Origin: Prorocentrum cordatum
Taxonomy: Eukaryota > Sar > Dinophyceae > Prorocentrales > Prorocentraceae
Length of the DNA stretch: 64,000 nt
Direction of reading: 5' to 3'
NCBI GenBank assembly: GCA_963575745.1
Contig: CAUYUJ010022542.1
Location: 1 to 64,000, forward strand
Part shown: positions 1 to 10,339 of the stretch, one piece after another
Layout: each line of letters begins with the position of its first letter
Position numbering within the stretch: position 1 is the first letter of the stretch
The notes under the pieces: model-generated
Told to the model about the DNA's origin: nothing
The model's database searches: none
The model's input: the letters and a program-made list of their open reading frames with translations, nothing else
Translations under genes and position numbers: made by a program

Positions 1-46
1 TCCTCCTCCTCATCCTCCTCCTCCTCCTCCTCCTCCTCCTCCTCCT
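1..46. repeat. (TCC)n microsatellite
   Basis: Almost pure TCC triplets with one CAT interruption, running off the left edge of the window. Confidence 0.95.
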
Positions 47-720
47 TGGCTGTCTCGGCGTGCTCGGATTCATCGACTTGGCGTGCCTCCTCCTCCTTGG
101 CCTCACAGCTTCACACTGCAGCGACGCACACGTACGTAGATAAGGGATCGGTGTTCATAGTTGCGTCGGGCCTTGGTTCCAGGGGTAGCTGAACGCTGCG
201 CTACGCTGCGCTCGTCTTGAGGGCGGTCCAGGGAGGGCCCAAAGAGGCCGCCAAAGCGGCCAAACAGGCCCAACGAGGCCCTGGGAGAGCCCCCTAGAGA
301 GGCCTGAGACGCCCGAGGCGGCCCACGAGGACCCCGAGGGTGCCCCCCGGATGGCCAAGCGTGCCCGAAGAACCCCCCCCAAGATCGAGGGCGGACAGAA
401 CCCTCAACAGTGACTCGTCGATTAGTGAATTGTCCGTTTTCGGTTCTCGAGAGGGCGCCGTGGCCGTTATTTTCCAGGCTTGCGCCCGCCAGGTTTGGGC
501 CTCAGGCCGTGTTCACTAAACCACGTCTTACCAACGGGGGGGTAGGGGCCCGAAAGCGCTCCGCAGCACGAGGAGGGCTGGCTCGAGCCCAGGCTCCAGT
601 CTGTGGCCCAAGCCTCTGCCCCAGGCAGCCCCGCCCCAGGCCCTGCTCGCGCGGGCCGCTCGGGCGGCACCGCCCCCGCGCCAGGCCGCCGCGGGAGCGG
701 GAGGGCGACGGCGGCAGGCC
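47..720. other. GC-rich stretch without a supported gene
   Basis: No gene supported. Positions 205-370 carry the GGCCCAACGAGGCC / CCAAGA-type degenerate motif that recurs across the window. The frames open here have biased composition and no recognisable domain. Confidence 0.6.
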
Positions 721-781
721 TCCCTCCTCCTCCTCCTCCTCCTCCTCCTCCTCCTCCTCCTCCTCCTCCTCCTCCTCCTCC
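721..781. repeat. (TCC)n microsatellite
   Basis: About 20 TCC triplets ending just upstream of the ATG at 790. It creates poly-Ser, poly-Pro and poly-Glu frames that are not evidence of coding. Confidence 0.95.
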
Positions 782-789
782 CGGCGCTG

Positions 790-986
790 ATGCGAGCCGG
801 GCGGTGCGAGCCGGGCGGGCCGGGCGGCTGGCCCGTGTCCCTGCGCGTGGGCTGCCGCACGGCGCCCCCGCTTCTGGCCGCGCTGGCGCTGGCGGCCTTG
901 GGCCTCCGAGGCGCGGGGTACGGCAGCGGCGGGCTCCCCGCTCTGTTCGGCGCGGGCCTTCCCCGCGCCAGGTCCTGGCCCTCCCC
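790..986 (+). CDS. Candidate first exon with signal anchor (gene split by TIR element)
   Basis: An ATG at 790 opens a frame whose residues 23-50 are strongly hydrophobic (APPLLAALALAALGL, then Gly/Leu-rich), like a signal peptide or type II membrane anchor. The frame meets a TIR element whose left target duplication is 979-986. If the element and one duplication are removed, the frame runs directly and in phase into the open frame starting at 3203: the codon beginning at 979 becomes equivalent to the codon beginning at 3203. The distance between them, 2224 bp, is not a multiple of three, so the match is not trivial. This suggests one secretory-pathway protein with a membrane anchor followed by a Pro/Ala-rich stalk and the domain at 3383-4123. 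The start codon choice, the exact splice sites and expression are inference; a chance hydrophobic frame in GC-rich DNA is the alternative. Confidence 0.5.
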
Positions 987-3202
987 TGGAGTCGGGCGTG
1001 TCCCCCTGCAGGAGGAGCCTCGACGAGCAACAAAGCACAGTGTGTGCAACAGATTCCAGCATGGCCGGAGTTGGTGCAAGCAGTAGTCTGTCCCCGGACT
1101 GTTTTTTCCCAACCATCCTGTGGTGTTGGGTCCTCGTTTTGAAGAGACGGTGCCCCGCGTTCCTCTCCTTCCTCCTCCCCCTCCTCCCTCCTCCCCCTCC
1201 TTGCCTCTGCTCTCGGCACACCTCTCACACGTTTCGTAGCCCCATAGGGAGCTCCACCGAAGGCCCCAGTGGGGGTGTCCACATGCGGTTCCCCCACCCA
1301 GGGCAGCGATTCGTAGCCCCAGAGGGAGCTCCACCGAAGGCCCCAGTGGGGGTGTCCACATGCGGTTCCCCCACCCAGGGCAGCGTTTCGTAGCCCCATA
1401 GGGAGCTCCACCGAAGGCCCCAGTGGGGGTGTCCACATGCGGTTCCCCCACCCAGGGCAGCGTTTCGTGGCCCCATAGGGAGCTCCACCGAAGGCCCCAG
1501 TGGGGGTGTCCACATGCGGTTCCCCCACCCAGGGCAGCGCTTCGTGGCCCCATAGGGAGCTCCACCGAAGGCCCCAGTGGGGGTGTCCACATGAGTTCCC
1601 CCACCCAGGGCAGCGTTTCGTGCCCCAGAGGGAGCTCCACCGAAGGCCCCAGTGGGGGTGTCCACATGCGTTCCCCCACCCAGGGCAGCGTTTCGTAGCC
1701 CCAGAGGGAGCTCCACCGAAGGCCCCAGTGGGGGTGTCCACATGCGGTTCCCCCACCCAGGGCAGCGTTTCGTAGCCCCAGAGGGAGCTCCACCGAAGGC
1801 CCCAGTGGGGGTGTCCACATGCGGTTCCCCCACCCAGGGCAGCGTTTCGTAGCCCCATAGGGAGCTCCACCGAAGGCCCCAGTGGGGGTGTCCGCATGCG
1901 GTTCCCCCACCCAGGGCAGCGTTTCGTAGCCCCATAGGGAGCTCCACCGAAGGAAGGCCCCAGTGGGGGTGTCCACATGCGGTTCCCCCACCCAGGGCAG
2001 CGTTTCGTAGCCCCATAGGGAGCTCCACCGAAGGCCCCAGTGGGGGTGTCCGCATGCGGTTCCCCCACCCAGGGCAGCGTTTCGTGGCCCCATAGGGAGC
2101 TCCACCGAAGGCCCCAGTGGGGGTGTCCACATGCGGTTCCCCCACCCAGGGCAGCGTTTCGTAGCCCCAGAGGGAGCTCCACCGAAGGCCCCAGTGGGGG
2201 TGTCCACATGCGGTTCCCCCACCCAGGGCAGCGTTTCGTAGCCCCATAGGGAGCTCCACCGAAGGCCCCAGTGGGGGTGTCCACATGCGGTTCCCCCACC
2301 CAGGTGCAGCGTTTCGTGGCAGCGCCATAGGGAGCTCCACCGAAGGCCCCAGTGGGGGTGTCCACATGCGGTTCCCCCACCCAGGGCAGCGTTTCGTAGC
2401 CCCATAGGGAGCTCCACCGAAGGCCCCAGTGGGGGTGTCCACATGCGGTTCCCCCACCCAGGGCAGCGTTTCGTAGCCCCATAGGGAGCTCCACCGAAGG
2501 CCCCAGTGGGGGTGTCCACATGCGGTTCCCCCACCCAGGGCAGCGTTTCGTAGCCCCATAGGGAGCTCCACCGAAGGCCCCAGTGGGGGTGTCCACATGC
2601 GGTTCCCCCACCCAGGGCAGCGTTTCGTGGCCCCATAGGGAGCTCCACCGAAGGCCCCAGTGGGGGTGTCCACATGCGGTTCCCCCACCCAGGGCAGCGT
2701 TTCGTAGCCCCAGAGGGAGCTCCACCGAAGGCCCCAGTGGGGGTGTCCACATGCGGTTCCCCCACCCAGGGCAGCGTTTCGTAGCCCCATAGGGAGCTCC
2801 ACCGTAGGCCCCAGTGGGGCTGCCCTCATGCGGTTCCCCCACCCAGGGCAGCGTTTCGTAGCCCCAGAGGGAGCTCCACCGTAGGCCCCAGTGGGGGTGC
2901 CCGCATGCGGTTCCCCCACCAAGGGCAGCGTTTCGTGGCCCCACAGGGAGCTCCACCGAAGGCCCCAGTGGGGCTGCCTGCATGCGGTTCCCCCACCCAG
3001 GGCAGCGTTTCGTAGCCCCATAGGGAGCTCCACCGAAGGCCCCAGTGGGGGTGTTCGCATGCGTCTCCACTACCCAGAGGTAGCGCCGCCGAAAACGATA
3101 TTCACACTTGCGGTATTCACAGTTGCATATGGTTGGGTCCTTCGCCAGGATAGTTTACTATCTGTGAATGTTCCCCCCTGCAGAGGGGCAGGCCCGACTT
3201 GA
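987..3202. mobile_element. TIR element 1, 2.2 kb, carrying a 77-bp minisatellite
   Basis: Left end TGGAGTCGGGCGTGTCCCCC (987-1006) and right end complementary to it (3177-3202, AGGGGCAGGCCCGACTTGA). Flanking 8-mers CCCTCCCC (979-986) and ACCTCCCC (3203-3210) match at 7 of 8 positions, as a target duplication would. Next to the left end is a block CCCAACCATCCTGTGGTG...GCCCCGCGTT (about 1110-1162) and next to the right end GCATATGGTTGGGTCCTTC (3124-3142). Both blocks recur in element 2. The middle is the 77-bp array. No transposase is visible, so the element would be non-autonomous. It lies exactly between two frames that join in phase when it is removed, which suggests it behaves as an intron; however, the right duplication has no AG, so the splice sites are not evident. 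Confidence 0.75.
1232..3068. repeat. 77-bp minisatellite, about 24 copies
   Basis: Direct 77-bp periodicity: the core GGGAGCTCCACCGAAGGCCC starts at 1247, 1324, 1401, 1478 and so on to about 3030. Copies differ at a few sites (CATA versus CAGA, GTAGCC versus GTGGCC, CACATG versus CGCATG) and one copy has a 4-bp insertion near 1935. Because the unit has no stop codon on the minus strand and 77 is not divisible by 3, all three minus frames stay open, giving spurious proteins of 600-870 residues. Confidence 0.97.
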
Positions 3203-4123
3203 ACCTCCCCCGCCGCCCCGCCCCGCACCCCGTCGCCGTCCACGGCGAGGCCGTCCACGGCGAGGCCGTCCACTGCGAGGCCGTTCCACGGCGAGGCCGC
3301 CCGCGGCGAGGCCGCCCGCGGCGAGGCTTCCCCGCCCTCCACGACGCGACCTGCCTCCCCGCGGGGACCGTTCGCTTCGTACCTCCTCGTTCTCCATAAC
3401 GTTCGAGAGGAGCGCAGGTACCTCTACGCCAGGTACTACGAGCTGTTCTGGGACGTGTGGGAGTCGAGGGCACCCGGGAGGGGCCCATGCGACCCCGTGC
3501 GGGGCAACTGCGTGTCAGCCTGCAACACCGCGACCTGCTTGGCGGGAATATTCGGGTCCCTCGACAGCCTGAAGGGGCCAGCCCCGGCGGGGGCGCTGTG
3601 GATCCACGCCGATATGTGGATCAACCCAGGGCTGTTCCCGATCGAACGTCTCGACGGGCGGAAGGTCTGGATCACGGACAGCGGGCTGCTCTTGAGGTGG
3701 CATGCCGTGGACAAGAACAACGACACCATCAAGGATCCAAATGGAAACCCGAAGTGGATGGAGCAGGAAGTCCCGAACCGATGCCTCGAGGGCGAAGAGC
3801 TGTACGGCCACTTCCTGGAGACGGGCAACTGGTTCACGACGCCGCTGCCTGACCATCGCCCGACGGCGACGAACAGGGCGCCCTTCTTAGATCAGGGCCT
3901 CCAGATCTTGAGGAGACCAGAAGTGCAGGCCCTACCCGCTCTGCGGAACTGGGGGCAGAACAGGCTCTGCTTCGGTTGGGTCGACATTCTTTATATTCCC
4001 TACCACGTCTGGCCCGACTGGCGCCAGCTGACGTCGTATCCAGCTGCCTGCGGCAAGTCCCGCCACCGTGCCAGTACAGTGTTTCGCGTGGCGATTGTTC
4101 GAGAATGGGAGAACTGTGAATAG
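3203..4123 (+). CDS. Candidate exon of an unidentified secretory/Golgi-type protein
   Basis: One frame is open from 3203 to the TAG at 4121-4123. It begins with a Pro/Ala/Arg stalk (3203-3380, minisatellite-derived in part) and then has normal protein composition: NVREERRYLYARYYELFWD (from 3398), a Cys-containing stretch GNCVSACNTATCLAG (about 3503-3547), HADMWINPG (about 3607), MEQEVPN, and GWVDILYIPYHVWPDW (about 3976-4023). Aromatic-rich, evenly spaced motifs with aspartates (ADMW, GWVD) resemble what is seen in Golgi-type glycosyltransferases, but I do not recognise the family and assign no function. Upstream, the frame joins the signal-anchor exon 790-986 if TIR element 1 is removed, giving a plausible type II membrane topology. 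The last 25 residues may be read-through into an intron, because a GAT microsatellite follows at once. Existence of an exon is fairly likely; function is unknown. Confidence 0.6.
   Translation, partial: TSPAAPPRTPSPSTARPSTARPSTARPFHGEAARGEAARGEASPPSTTRPASPRGPFASYLLVLHNVREERRYLYARYYELFWDVWESRAPGRGPCDPVRGNCVSACNTATCLAGIFGSLDSLKGPAPAGALWIHADMWINPGLFPIERLDGRKVWITDSGLLLRWHAVDKNNDTIKDPNGNPKWMEQEVPNRCLEGEELYGHFLETGNWFTTPLPDHRPTATNRAPFLDQGLQILRRPEVQALPALRNWGQNRLCFGWVDILYIPYHVWPDWRQLTSYPAACGKSRHRASTVFRVAIVREWENCE
3237..3333. repeat. 15-bp minisatellite inside the candidate exon
   Basis: Six to seven copies of GGCGAGGCCGTCCAC and its variant GGCGAGGCCGCCCGC. Being 15 bp, it keeps the frame and encodes a PSTAR/ARGEA five-residue repeat in the stalk. 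Confidence 0.85.
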
Positions 4124-4232
4124 GATGAAGATGCTGTTGATGATGCTGATGATGGTGATGAGGATATTGATGACGACGATGATGATGATGGTGGTGATGG
4201 CGATGATGGTGGTTGTGATGATAGTCAGTCAG
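4112..4232. repeat. (GAT)n-rich microsatellite
   Basis: Imperfect GAT/GGT triplets. It lies just beyond the 3' end of the minus-strand LINE remnant, where such elements often end in simple repeats; whether it is the tail is not clear. Confidence 0.9.
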
Positions 4233-4426
4233 TCAAGCCCTGCGCTCGAACAGCGCATTGGCAAATAAAAAGTTAGCACAGCGCACTGTCGCCGGACAGC
4301 TGATGCGATGCGAAATTCAATGAAAGCGCATCGGTTCCACCTGTGAGGACAAGCGGGGAGGAGGAGGAGGAGGAGGAGGAGGACGGGCGATGGGGAGGAA
4401 GGAGAGAGGGAGAGCGCCGAAAACAA
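4233..4426. other. Short intergenic stretch with (GAG)n tract
   Basis: No gene. A (GAG)n run sits at 4355-4383. The segment may be the 3' untranslated part of the LINE on the minus strand. Confidence 0.5.
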
Positions 4427-5646
4427 TCAGAGCACGCCTGCTGGCAAAAGCGAATAGACGCTGGAAGCCCATTGCTGTTTGGGTCTCCCTCTCTTCCTTT
4501 TGTGCGCCCATCGCCTAGGCAGCCTTGTGCCAGGCTCACAATTGAGGAACTTGAGGAGATTATTTTCCGGGAGTGCCGAAATCTTCCTATACAAATTCAT
4601 TTGCCGATCACGGAGCGTCTCGCTCAGCGGCGGCTCCTGCGCACGTTCTAGGACTTCATCGTTAGAAATTCTGGACACGTGCGCAGACGGAATTCTGAAC
4701 ATACTTCGCAGACATTGCACGTGGAAGCTGTCTAAACGGGCTCTGTCAGCTTGCAATGACCAAGCAGTATCTAAATTATACAGCAGCTTGGGCAAGACAA
4801 TTGCTTTATACAGTTGGATTTTCCGGTCGCGGCATATATCAGCGTGCGACCAACAGTGAGGCAGAGCTTTAAATAGAGACGTGGCTTCACCAATTCTCCG
4901 AGTGATCTCAGGTTTTGTTGAGCATTTTACATTCAATAATCCTCCTAGATACACCGCTTGCTCCACTATTTTCAGCGGCGCGCCGGCGGGAGAAAGCAAC
5001 GTACCAGTGTTATGTACACGCATGGATACAGTTTTATCCCAATTCAGATCCAAGCCATATCTCGCGCCTTCGTCAATGACTGTGTTGAGTAGTGTTTAAA
5101 GTTTCCCAGAATCGCTGCTGAGTAACATTGTGCCATCGGCGTATAACAAGTCACTGCACGCCAAATAGTTGGGCTCCCGGACAGCATCGTGTAGGCCAGC
5201 CATTATGTTGTCGACGTCGTAAAGCATGACGCTTTGAACAATGATGAATACATATGGCGATAACGGGCACCCTTGTGCTATCCCTGCAGCTTGAAGATGT
5301 TTGCTGGAATTCACGGCGGGGTCCCGCAACACAAAGCTTCTGTATCTGCAAATCGCCGCTATCATGTTCAACATGTCCGTGGGGATGCCGAACCTTCGAA
5401 GCGCGTCCAAGAACGTGTCGTGCTTGATCCAGTCGAAGGTTTTAGACCAGTCCAACAATGCTGCAACCAATCCTGGAGATTGACATGTCTATGCGGCCTC
5501 GAGCATCCTCCGGGCAATGCCAATCGCCTGGGCAGTGTTTCTGCTAGGGCGGAAACCATACTGAGTTGAACGAATTCGGTTCTCGGCCCCGCCATTTTGA
5601 ATTCGTTTTTCTAGCATCCACGCCAAAAGTTTGTACCCAATCGACA
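4427..5646 (-). pseudogene. LINE-type reverse transcriptase, C-terminal two thirds (broken)
   Basis: On the minus strand one continuous frame reads the RT core: LSIGYKLLAWMLEKRI (about 5640-5590), QYGFRPSRN (about 5565-5540), LLDWSKTFD (about 5450-5425, normally LDxxKAFD), GIAQGCPLSP (about 5280-5250), LLYADG (about 5130-5110), then the thumb-like YLGGLLNVKC and the YNLDTAWSL region typical of non-LTR retrotransposons, ending at 4427. Two in-frame stops interrupt it: TAG after MLEAA (about 5490) and TAA after SSDSGKL (5096-5098). The catalytic YADD is changed to YADG, so the enzyme would be dead even without the stops. The missing N-terminal part is at 7509-8288, separated by the foldback element. 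No endonuclease domain is visible. Confidence 0.88.
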
Positions 5647-7508
5647 AAAACCAAAACCGCCCTAAGTGGCACCTAGAACATTTGCATCTGGCACCTCGAA
5701 TTTGTCCGTTGGCTTCGACGCAGCGAAGCCTTGAGCCGATGAGGGCGCAGCTTTCTTGGACAAAGCCCTGACGATTTCTTGGGACCATAGGGGTCATCTT
5801 GGAGCCATGAGGATCGCCAGGGCCCCTCTCTTGGGCCGTTTTGGGGCCATCTTGGGCCGCGATGCCGCGCTGGGGTCATCCCGCCCTCTTGGGCCATGCA
5901 TGCGGGGGGCCCAGCCCGGGAGTCATTGGGCAGGGCTCAGAGACTCGCCGCAACGGCGGGGAACGTCAAGACGCCGGAGGCCAGGATCTGGTCACACCTG
6001 AGACCATAATGGTCCCACGTGTGACCAATCTCGGAAGATGGCGGCCAGCAGGCATGCGTTTCACGGGAACTGGCGGCCCAAGCCGGAATTGGGCCCCGGG
6101 GAGGCGCTTCAGGAGCGGCCCAAGCCGGAATTGGACCCCGGGAACCCCCTCTCAGGCGGCGGCCCAAAGCGAAATTGGACCCCGGGAGGCCACCGAGGCC
6201 CTGCCCAAGCCGGAATTGAGCTTCCGAGGCCCCGGGAATCCCGGGTTGCTCATTGCACACCAGCCGTGTCCAATGAGCAAGTCGCCTTCGTTGAGAGACG
6301 CCCGCCGGAATCTCCTGGGAGGGCGGCGTCGGGCCTTTTTTGGGACTCTGGACGCGACGACGACGAAGTCTTCCGTTCATTCCCATCATCATCGACGCTG
6401 CCATCATCATGGTTTACCATCACGTCTGTCAATAGCTGCTGTCCCATCAAAACGCATGTGTTGCGACAGCAGGTTTCCCGGAGAGGTAATCCAATGAGCC
6501 TGACCCCGCGGGGGGGGGGTCAGGCTCATTGGGGGGGGGGTCAGGCTCATTGTTTTTTTGTTGCGCATGCGAGAGTCACGAGGGGCCTCCCTTGGACACC
6601 GGCCGAGCCCAATGAGCCCGACCCCCCCCCCACCCCCGGGGGGTCAGGCTCATTGGATTACCTCCCCGGGAAACCTGCTGCTGCAACACGTGCGCTTTGA
6701 TGGGGCAGCTATGGACTGAGGTGATGGCGAAGACAGGTCGCGATGATGGCATCGGGATGTCGACGGGGCCTTCCCTGATGACTGGGCCTGGGGCGACGTG
6801 TGATGGCGAGTGTCGGCATGACGAGATGGGCGTGCGCGCGTGCACATATAGTGTGCATGTACCAGCGTCGGCCACTGAGTCATTAAGCAGTGGATGTGGT
6901 ATCTACTACAATCAACGTGGTGCAATCAGTGCGGCGTGAGCCTGTAATGTAAGCTCCGCGGTGCAATAAATGTGGCGCGATATATCTATGTGGCGCGAGG
7001 TGATACTGATGGCTATGCAAGTCATGATGATGTCAGCGTTGATGAAGATGGCAATGAATGGATATGAAGGTCACGCAAACGATGGTGATGGTTGTTGGAT
7101 TATGCGGCGGTGTCAGGCCACGTCAGCACAATAATGTCATATTCGCGGTGATGGTATGAGTAATCGCCGTATTGCGTGCGTATAGTGATAGTAGTAGCAT
7201 AGTAGTAGTGGTAGATGTAGTCGCATTCATATTATTAGGCGCTTCTTCGGGCCAGGAACGGCCCAAGAGGCCCGAAAGCTCGTTCCGAGACGGCCCAAGA
7301 GGCCCCCAAGAGGGCCCCAAGACGGCCCAAGAGAGGAGCCCTGGCGATCCTCATGGATGGCCCCTATGGTCCCAAGATATCGTCAGGGTTCTGTCCAAGA
7401 AAGCTGCGCCCTCATCGGCTCAAGGCTTCGCTGCGTCGAAGCCAACGGACAAATTCGAGGTGCCGGATGCAAATGTTCTAGGTGCCACTTGGGGCGGTTT
7501 TGGTTTAC
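5647..7508. mobile_element. Foldback (giant palindrome) element inserted in the LINE
   Basis: The plus strand from 5651 (CCAAAACCGCCCTAAGTGGC) and the minus strand from about 7505 are near-identical for about 190 bp, with about seven substitutions and one short indel as I read it. A second pair of arms (6416-6500 and the complement of 6645-6735, sharing GACAGCAGGTTTCCCGG) flanks the centre near 6575, so the whole 1.86 kb is a diverged palindrome. It splits the RT reading frame exactly between NYRPTSLL (7509 side) and LSIGYKLLA (5646 side), which are adjacent in intact LINEs. No transposase or convincing coding frame is present. A target duplication of more than 2-3 bp is not apparent. Confidence 0.88.
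6488..6662. repeat. Central GTCAGGCTCATTGG repeats with G/C runs
   Basis: At the hinge of the foldback element, CAATGAGCCTGACCCC and its complement occur five times in both orientations, separated by homopolymer G or C runs of 8-10. Such runs are prone to sequencing error, so the exact copy structure is uncertain. Confidence 0.85.
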
Positions 7509-8288
7509 AGAAGAGATGTAGGGCGGTAGTTCTCCGGCAGGCTTGTGCCCCCTTTCTGTGTAGAGGTACCACGACTGAGGTATGCCATTATGCTGGTATG
7601 GTCTTTTCGTCCCAACACCTTCCAAACAATATTAGCAATTCCCCGCAGGCGTCTTCTGAAGACGATAGTGCTTTCCAAAATTCTGAGGGTATGTCGTCTA
7701 TGCCCCCTGTTTTCCCAGCGGCGAGAGCCCGGAGTGCACGTCGGAGCTCTTCCATTGCGAATGTCCCCGTGGATATGCCCAGTGTGTCTCCAACGTTCGT
7801 TCTCCCAGTCGGTAGAAGATCTGCGTGCGTAACTTTCCACTTGGTCTTTTCGACCTAGTCCGCCAATGTATCAGCGCGTTGCGTGCTCTCCACCAGCTGC
7901 CCATGTTTGTTGCGAATTTGTATTGGCTTCTTGGGGGGCCCTTTCCTGGCGGCCCGTACAGCTACCCATTTCCCACCAACCAACTGTGAATCCAACCATT
8001 TCCTTTTGTCTCTCCTTACTGATGCCTTGATAAGTCTTGTAAGTTTGTGCTCTTCCAACAAGTTTCCCTTTGATTGGATCGCACCTTCTCGGTCAGCAAA
8101 TCCAGTGTAGCTTGGGGGATCCATGGTCGTCCGGGTTCCCTCCCACGTTTCTTGATTGCTTCTGCAGCATATACCATTGCGTCGGTGATGCGCTTGGCAT
8201 GCGAATCTAAAGTATCAAGGGCCGTGGGCACCACCGCTGCCTCGACGAAGCGGCGGCAGAAATATCCGGCAGCGTTGCCGTCCACCAT
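7509..8288 (-). pseudogene. LINE-type reverse transcriptase, N-terminal part (broken)
   Basis: Minus-strand continuation of the RT above. In order of translation: the linker upstream of the RT (AMVYAAEAIKKRGREPGRPW, about 8170-8110), KASVRRDKRKWLDSQL (about 8040-7990), the LVESTQRADTLAD end at about 7858, then after frameshifts the WKVLGRK segment and the first RT block, LPENYRPTSLL, ending at 7509. At least two frameshifts separate these blocks. The element is 5'-truncated at about 8288, where a GAT microsatellite begins; the endonuclease and ORF1 are absent. Confidence 0.8.
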
Positions 8289-8640
8289 CAGCGTGTTCAG
8301 GCGGTGATGTTAAAGATAACGATGGTGATGGTGATGATGAGGAGAATGAGTAGAGGGAGGGTGGTGGTGGTGATGATGCTGATGATTATGGCGATGCTGG
8401 TATTTGTAATGGTGATGACGATGCTGCTGACGATGATGCTGCTGATGATGATGATGATGATGATGCTGTTGATGTTGGTGACGATGATGATGATGATGGT
8501 GATGATGCAGGCGATGATGATGTTGATGATAATGAAGGTGTAGATGAATCAGGCAATAAAGATCTATGCTGGTGATGATGAGGAGGATGAGGAGGGGGAT
8601 GGTGATAGTGATGATGGTGATTATGATCATCATGATGATC
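8289..8640. repeat. GAT/GGT/GCT compound microsatellite
   Basis: Imperfect GATGAT, GGTGAT and GCTGAT triplets. Frames here give poly-Met/Val/Leu or poly-His peptides without coding value. Confidence 0.95.
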
Positions 8641-9110
8641 GTAATTCCGACGAGGAGGAGGAGGAGAATGGAAGGATCCAGTTGCGTCTTTTATTATCGA
8701 GGAGTCCTCATGAACCTTACTTGGACCGTGTTGGGCTGTCCTGGGCTCCTGTGGGGCATATGCCAAAACATTCACATGTGACACCTCGGTTGTTTCGGGG
8801 CGGATGGGGGCGGTGATGATGATGTTGATGATGATGATGATGACGACGATGGTGGTGATGATGATAATTCAGGGGAGAAGGAGGCGGAAGAGAAGGAAGA
8901 AGACCAGTGTAAGCCCAAGACTCGTCACCGATGTTGCAATTAACTCTTCGTCCAAGCTCCCTCTTGATAGGCCCCTCAAGAGTTCACTTTCATTGAGGGA
9001 AGTGCCCTGGTGGAAGATAACCATTTGAAAATCTGGAACTGTGCCAGATTATCCCAGTGCGACCCTACCTAGGAGTTGGAACCCCTAGGACAGCAGCATT
9101 AGTAGTAACA
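8641..9110. other. Dispersed module and unassigned sequence
   Basis: 8690-8790 (GAGGAGTCCTCATGAACC ... CTCCTGTGGGGCA) resembles 14818-14885 (GAGGAACCCACACAACCC ... CTCCTGTGGGGCA), so it is a dispersed module that lies beside GAT/GAG tracts in both places. 8815-8870 is again GAT-rich. No gene seen. Confidence 0.6.
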
Positions 9111-9111
9111 G

Positions 9112-9421
9112 TAACGCTAAGCTAAAGCTTAGCTAAAGCTAAGCTAAAGCTGAGCCACCGCTAAGCTAAAGTTAAGCTGAAGCTAAAGCTAAGCTAAAGC
9201 TGAGCTAGAGCTAAGCTAAATCTAAGCTAAAGCTGAGCAGCAGCTAAGCTAAAGTTAAGCTACAGCTAAGTTACAGCTAAGCTAAAGCTAAGCTAAAGCT
9301 AAGCTACAGCTAAGCTCAAGCTAAGCTAAAGCTAAGCTAAACGCTAAGCGAAAAGCTAAGCGAAACGCTAAGCTAAAGCGAAGCTACAGCTAAAGCTAAG
9401 CTAAAGCTAAAGCTAAAGCTT
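9112..9421. repeat. AGCTAA/AAGCTA short-period satellite
   Basis: About 310 bp of AAGCTAAGCT and AGCTAAAGCT units of 5-6 bp in variable order, with occasional GAGC variants. AGCT is self-complementary, so both strands carry near-identical repeats and the tract could fold extensively. Confidence 0.95.
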
Positions 9422-9690
9422 CCAGGGGACTGGGGGGAACCGCTCCCATGGGGACTGGGGGAACCGCCCGGGGCGTGTTCCACTGCCCGGCCCCTTTAAG
9501 CTAAGAGAGTAAGAACCCTTCTAGGCAGAGCCTAGCTAGGGAAATATCTTTCCTGGGACATCATCGCCGCGAATCGCATTACTGTTGCGTCTCGACGGTT
9601 CTGGACCGCTCCATATCACCGTTCTTGGGACTTCACCACCGCGATTCAACGTGATTGCTGCGCCTTGGCATTCCGACATCGTGCCAAATT
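9422..9690. other. Unassigned sequence
   Basis: A short direct repeat GGGGACTGGGGG(G)AACCGC occurs twice at 9425-9470. Nothing else is recognised. Confidence 0.5.
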
Positions 9691-10110
9691 TGCAAACTCT
9701 TAAGACGAATGTGCGCAGCGCTAAGGGGAGAGCCACAGTTTGAAAAGAAACCGCTTTCCATTCGTGAGTCCCTTGCAAATGTTCAAAACGAATGCGCGCG
9801 ATGCTAAGGCCATAGGCGCATGTTGAAAATGGCCCGCCCTCCATCCGCACAAGTTTTGCGACATTTTAAAGGCACTTGTGCGCGACGCTTAGGAGAGGGC
9901 CACATTTTGAAAACAGACCGCCGTCCATCCGTGAAACTCTTGCACACTTTAAAGACAAATGTGCGCGGCGTTATGGCGAGAGACAGATTTTGAAATCGGA
10001 CCGTCCTCAATCCAGTAATTTGCTGCAGACGTGCAAGACGAATGTGCGTGGCGCTCAGGCACAAGCCACATTTTGAAAGCGACCCGCTCTCCATCCATGA
10101 AGTTGCTGCA
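9691..10110. repeat. 83-bp degenerate tandem repeat, 5 copies
   Basis: The landmark ATGTGCG (or a close variant) recurs at about 9709, 9792, 9876, 9959 and 10042, a period of 83-84 bp. Each unit contains CACATTTTGAAA and TCCATCC. Copies are considerably diverged. Confidence 0.88.
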
Positions 10111-10339
10111 AAGTTCTAGCTTCAGGATCATAAGCAGTGAGGCGGTCTCAGGAGAAACGCCTAGCCCGGCCTTCTCAACGTCCTCAGGGCGTGATAGAGC
10201 AGAGGTATCTACAAGTAAAAGGGATGGAGGAGGAGAGACCAAGAGAAGGCCTGACCTGTCCTACGCTGGGGGCGGGGCGTCCGCGGCGGGGGCGCGCGCC
10301 GCGCCGCGCCGTCGGGCCCGCCTGCGAGGTCGGGGTTCA

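Noticed and set aside
467-3070. Minus-strand frames of up to 867 residues, rich in Trp, Gly and Pro
   Set aside because: They translate the stop-free 77-bp minisatellite in three rotating frames; each residue pattern simply repeats every 77 codons.
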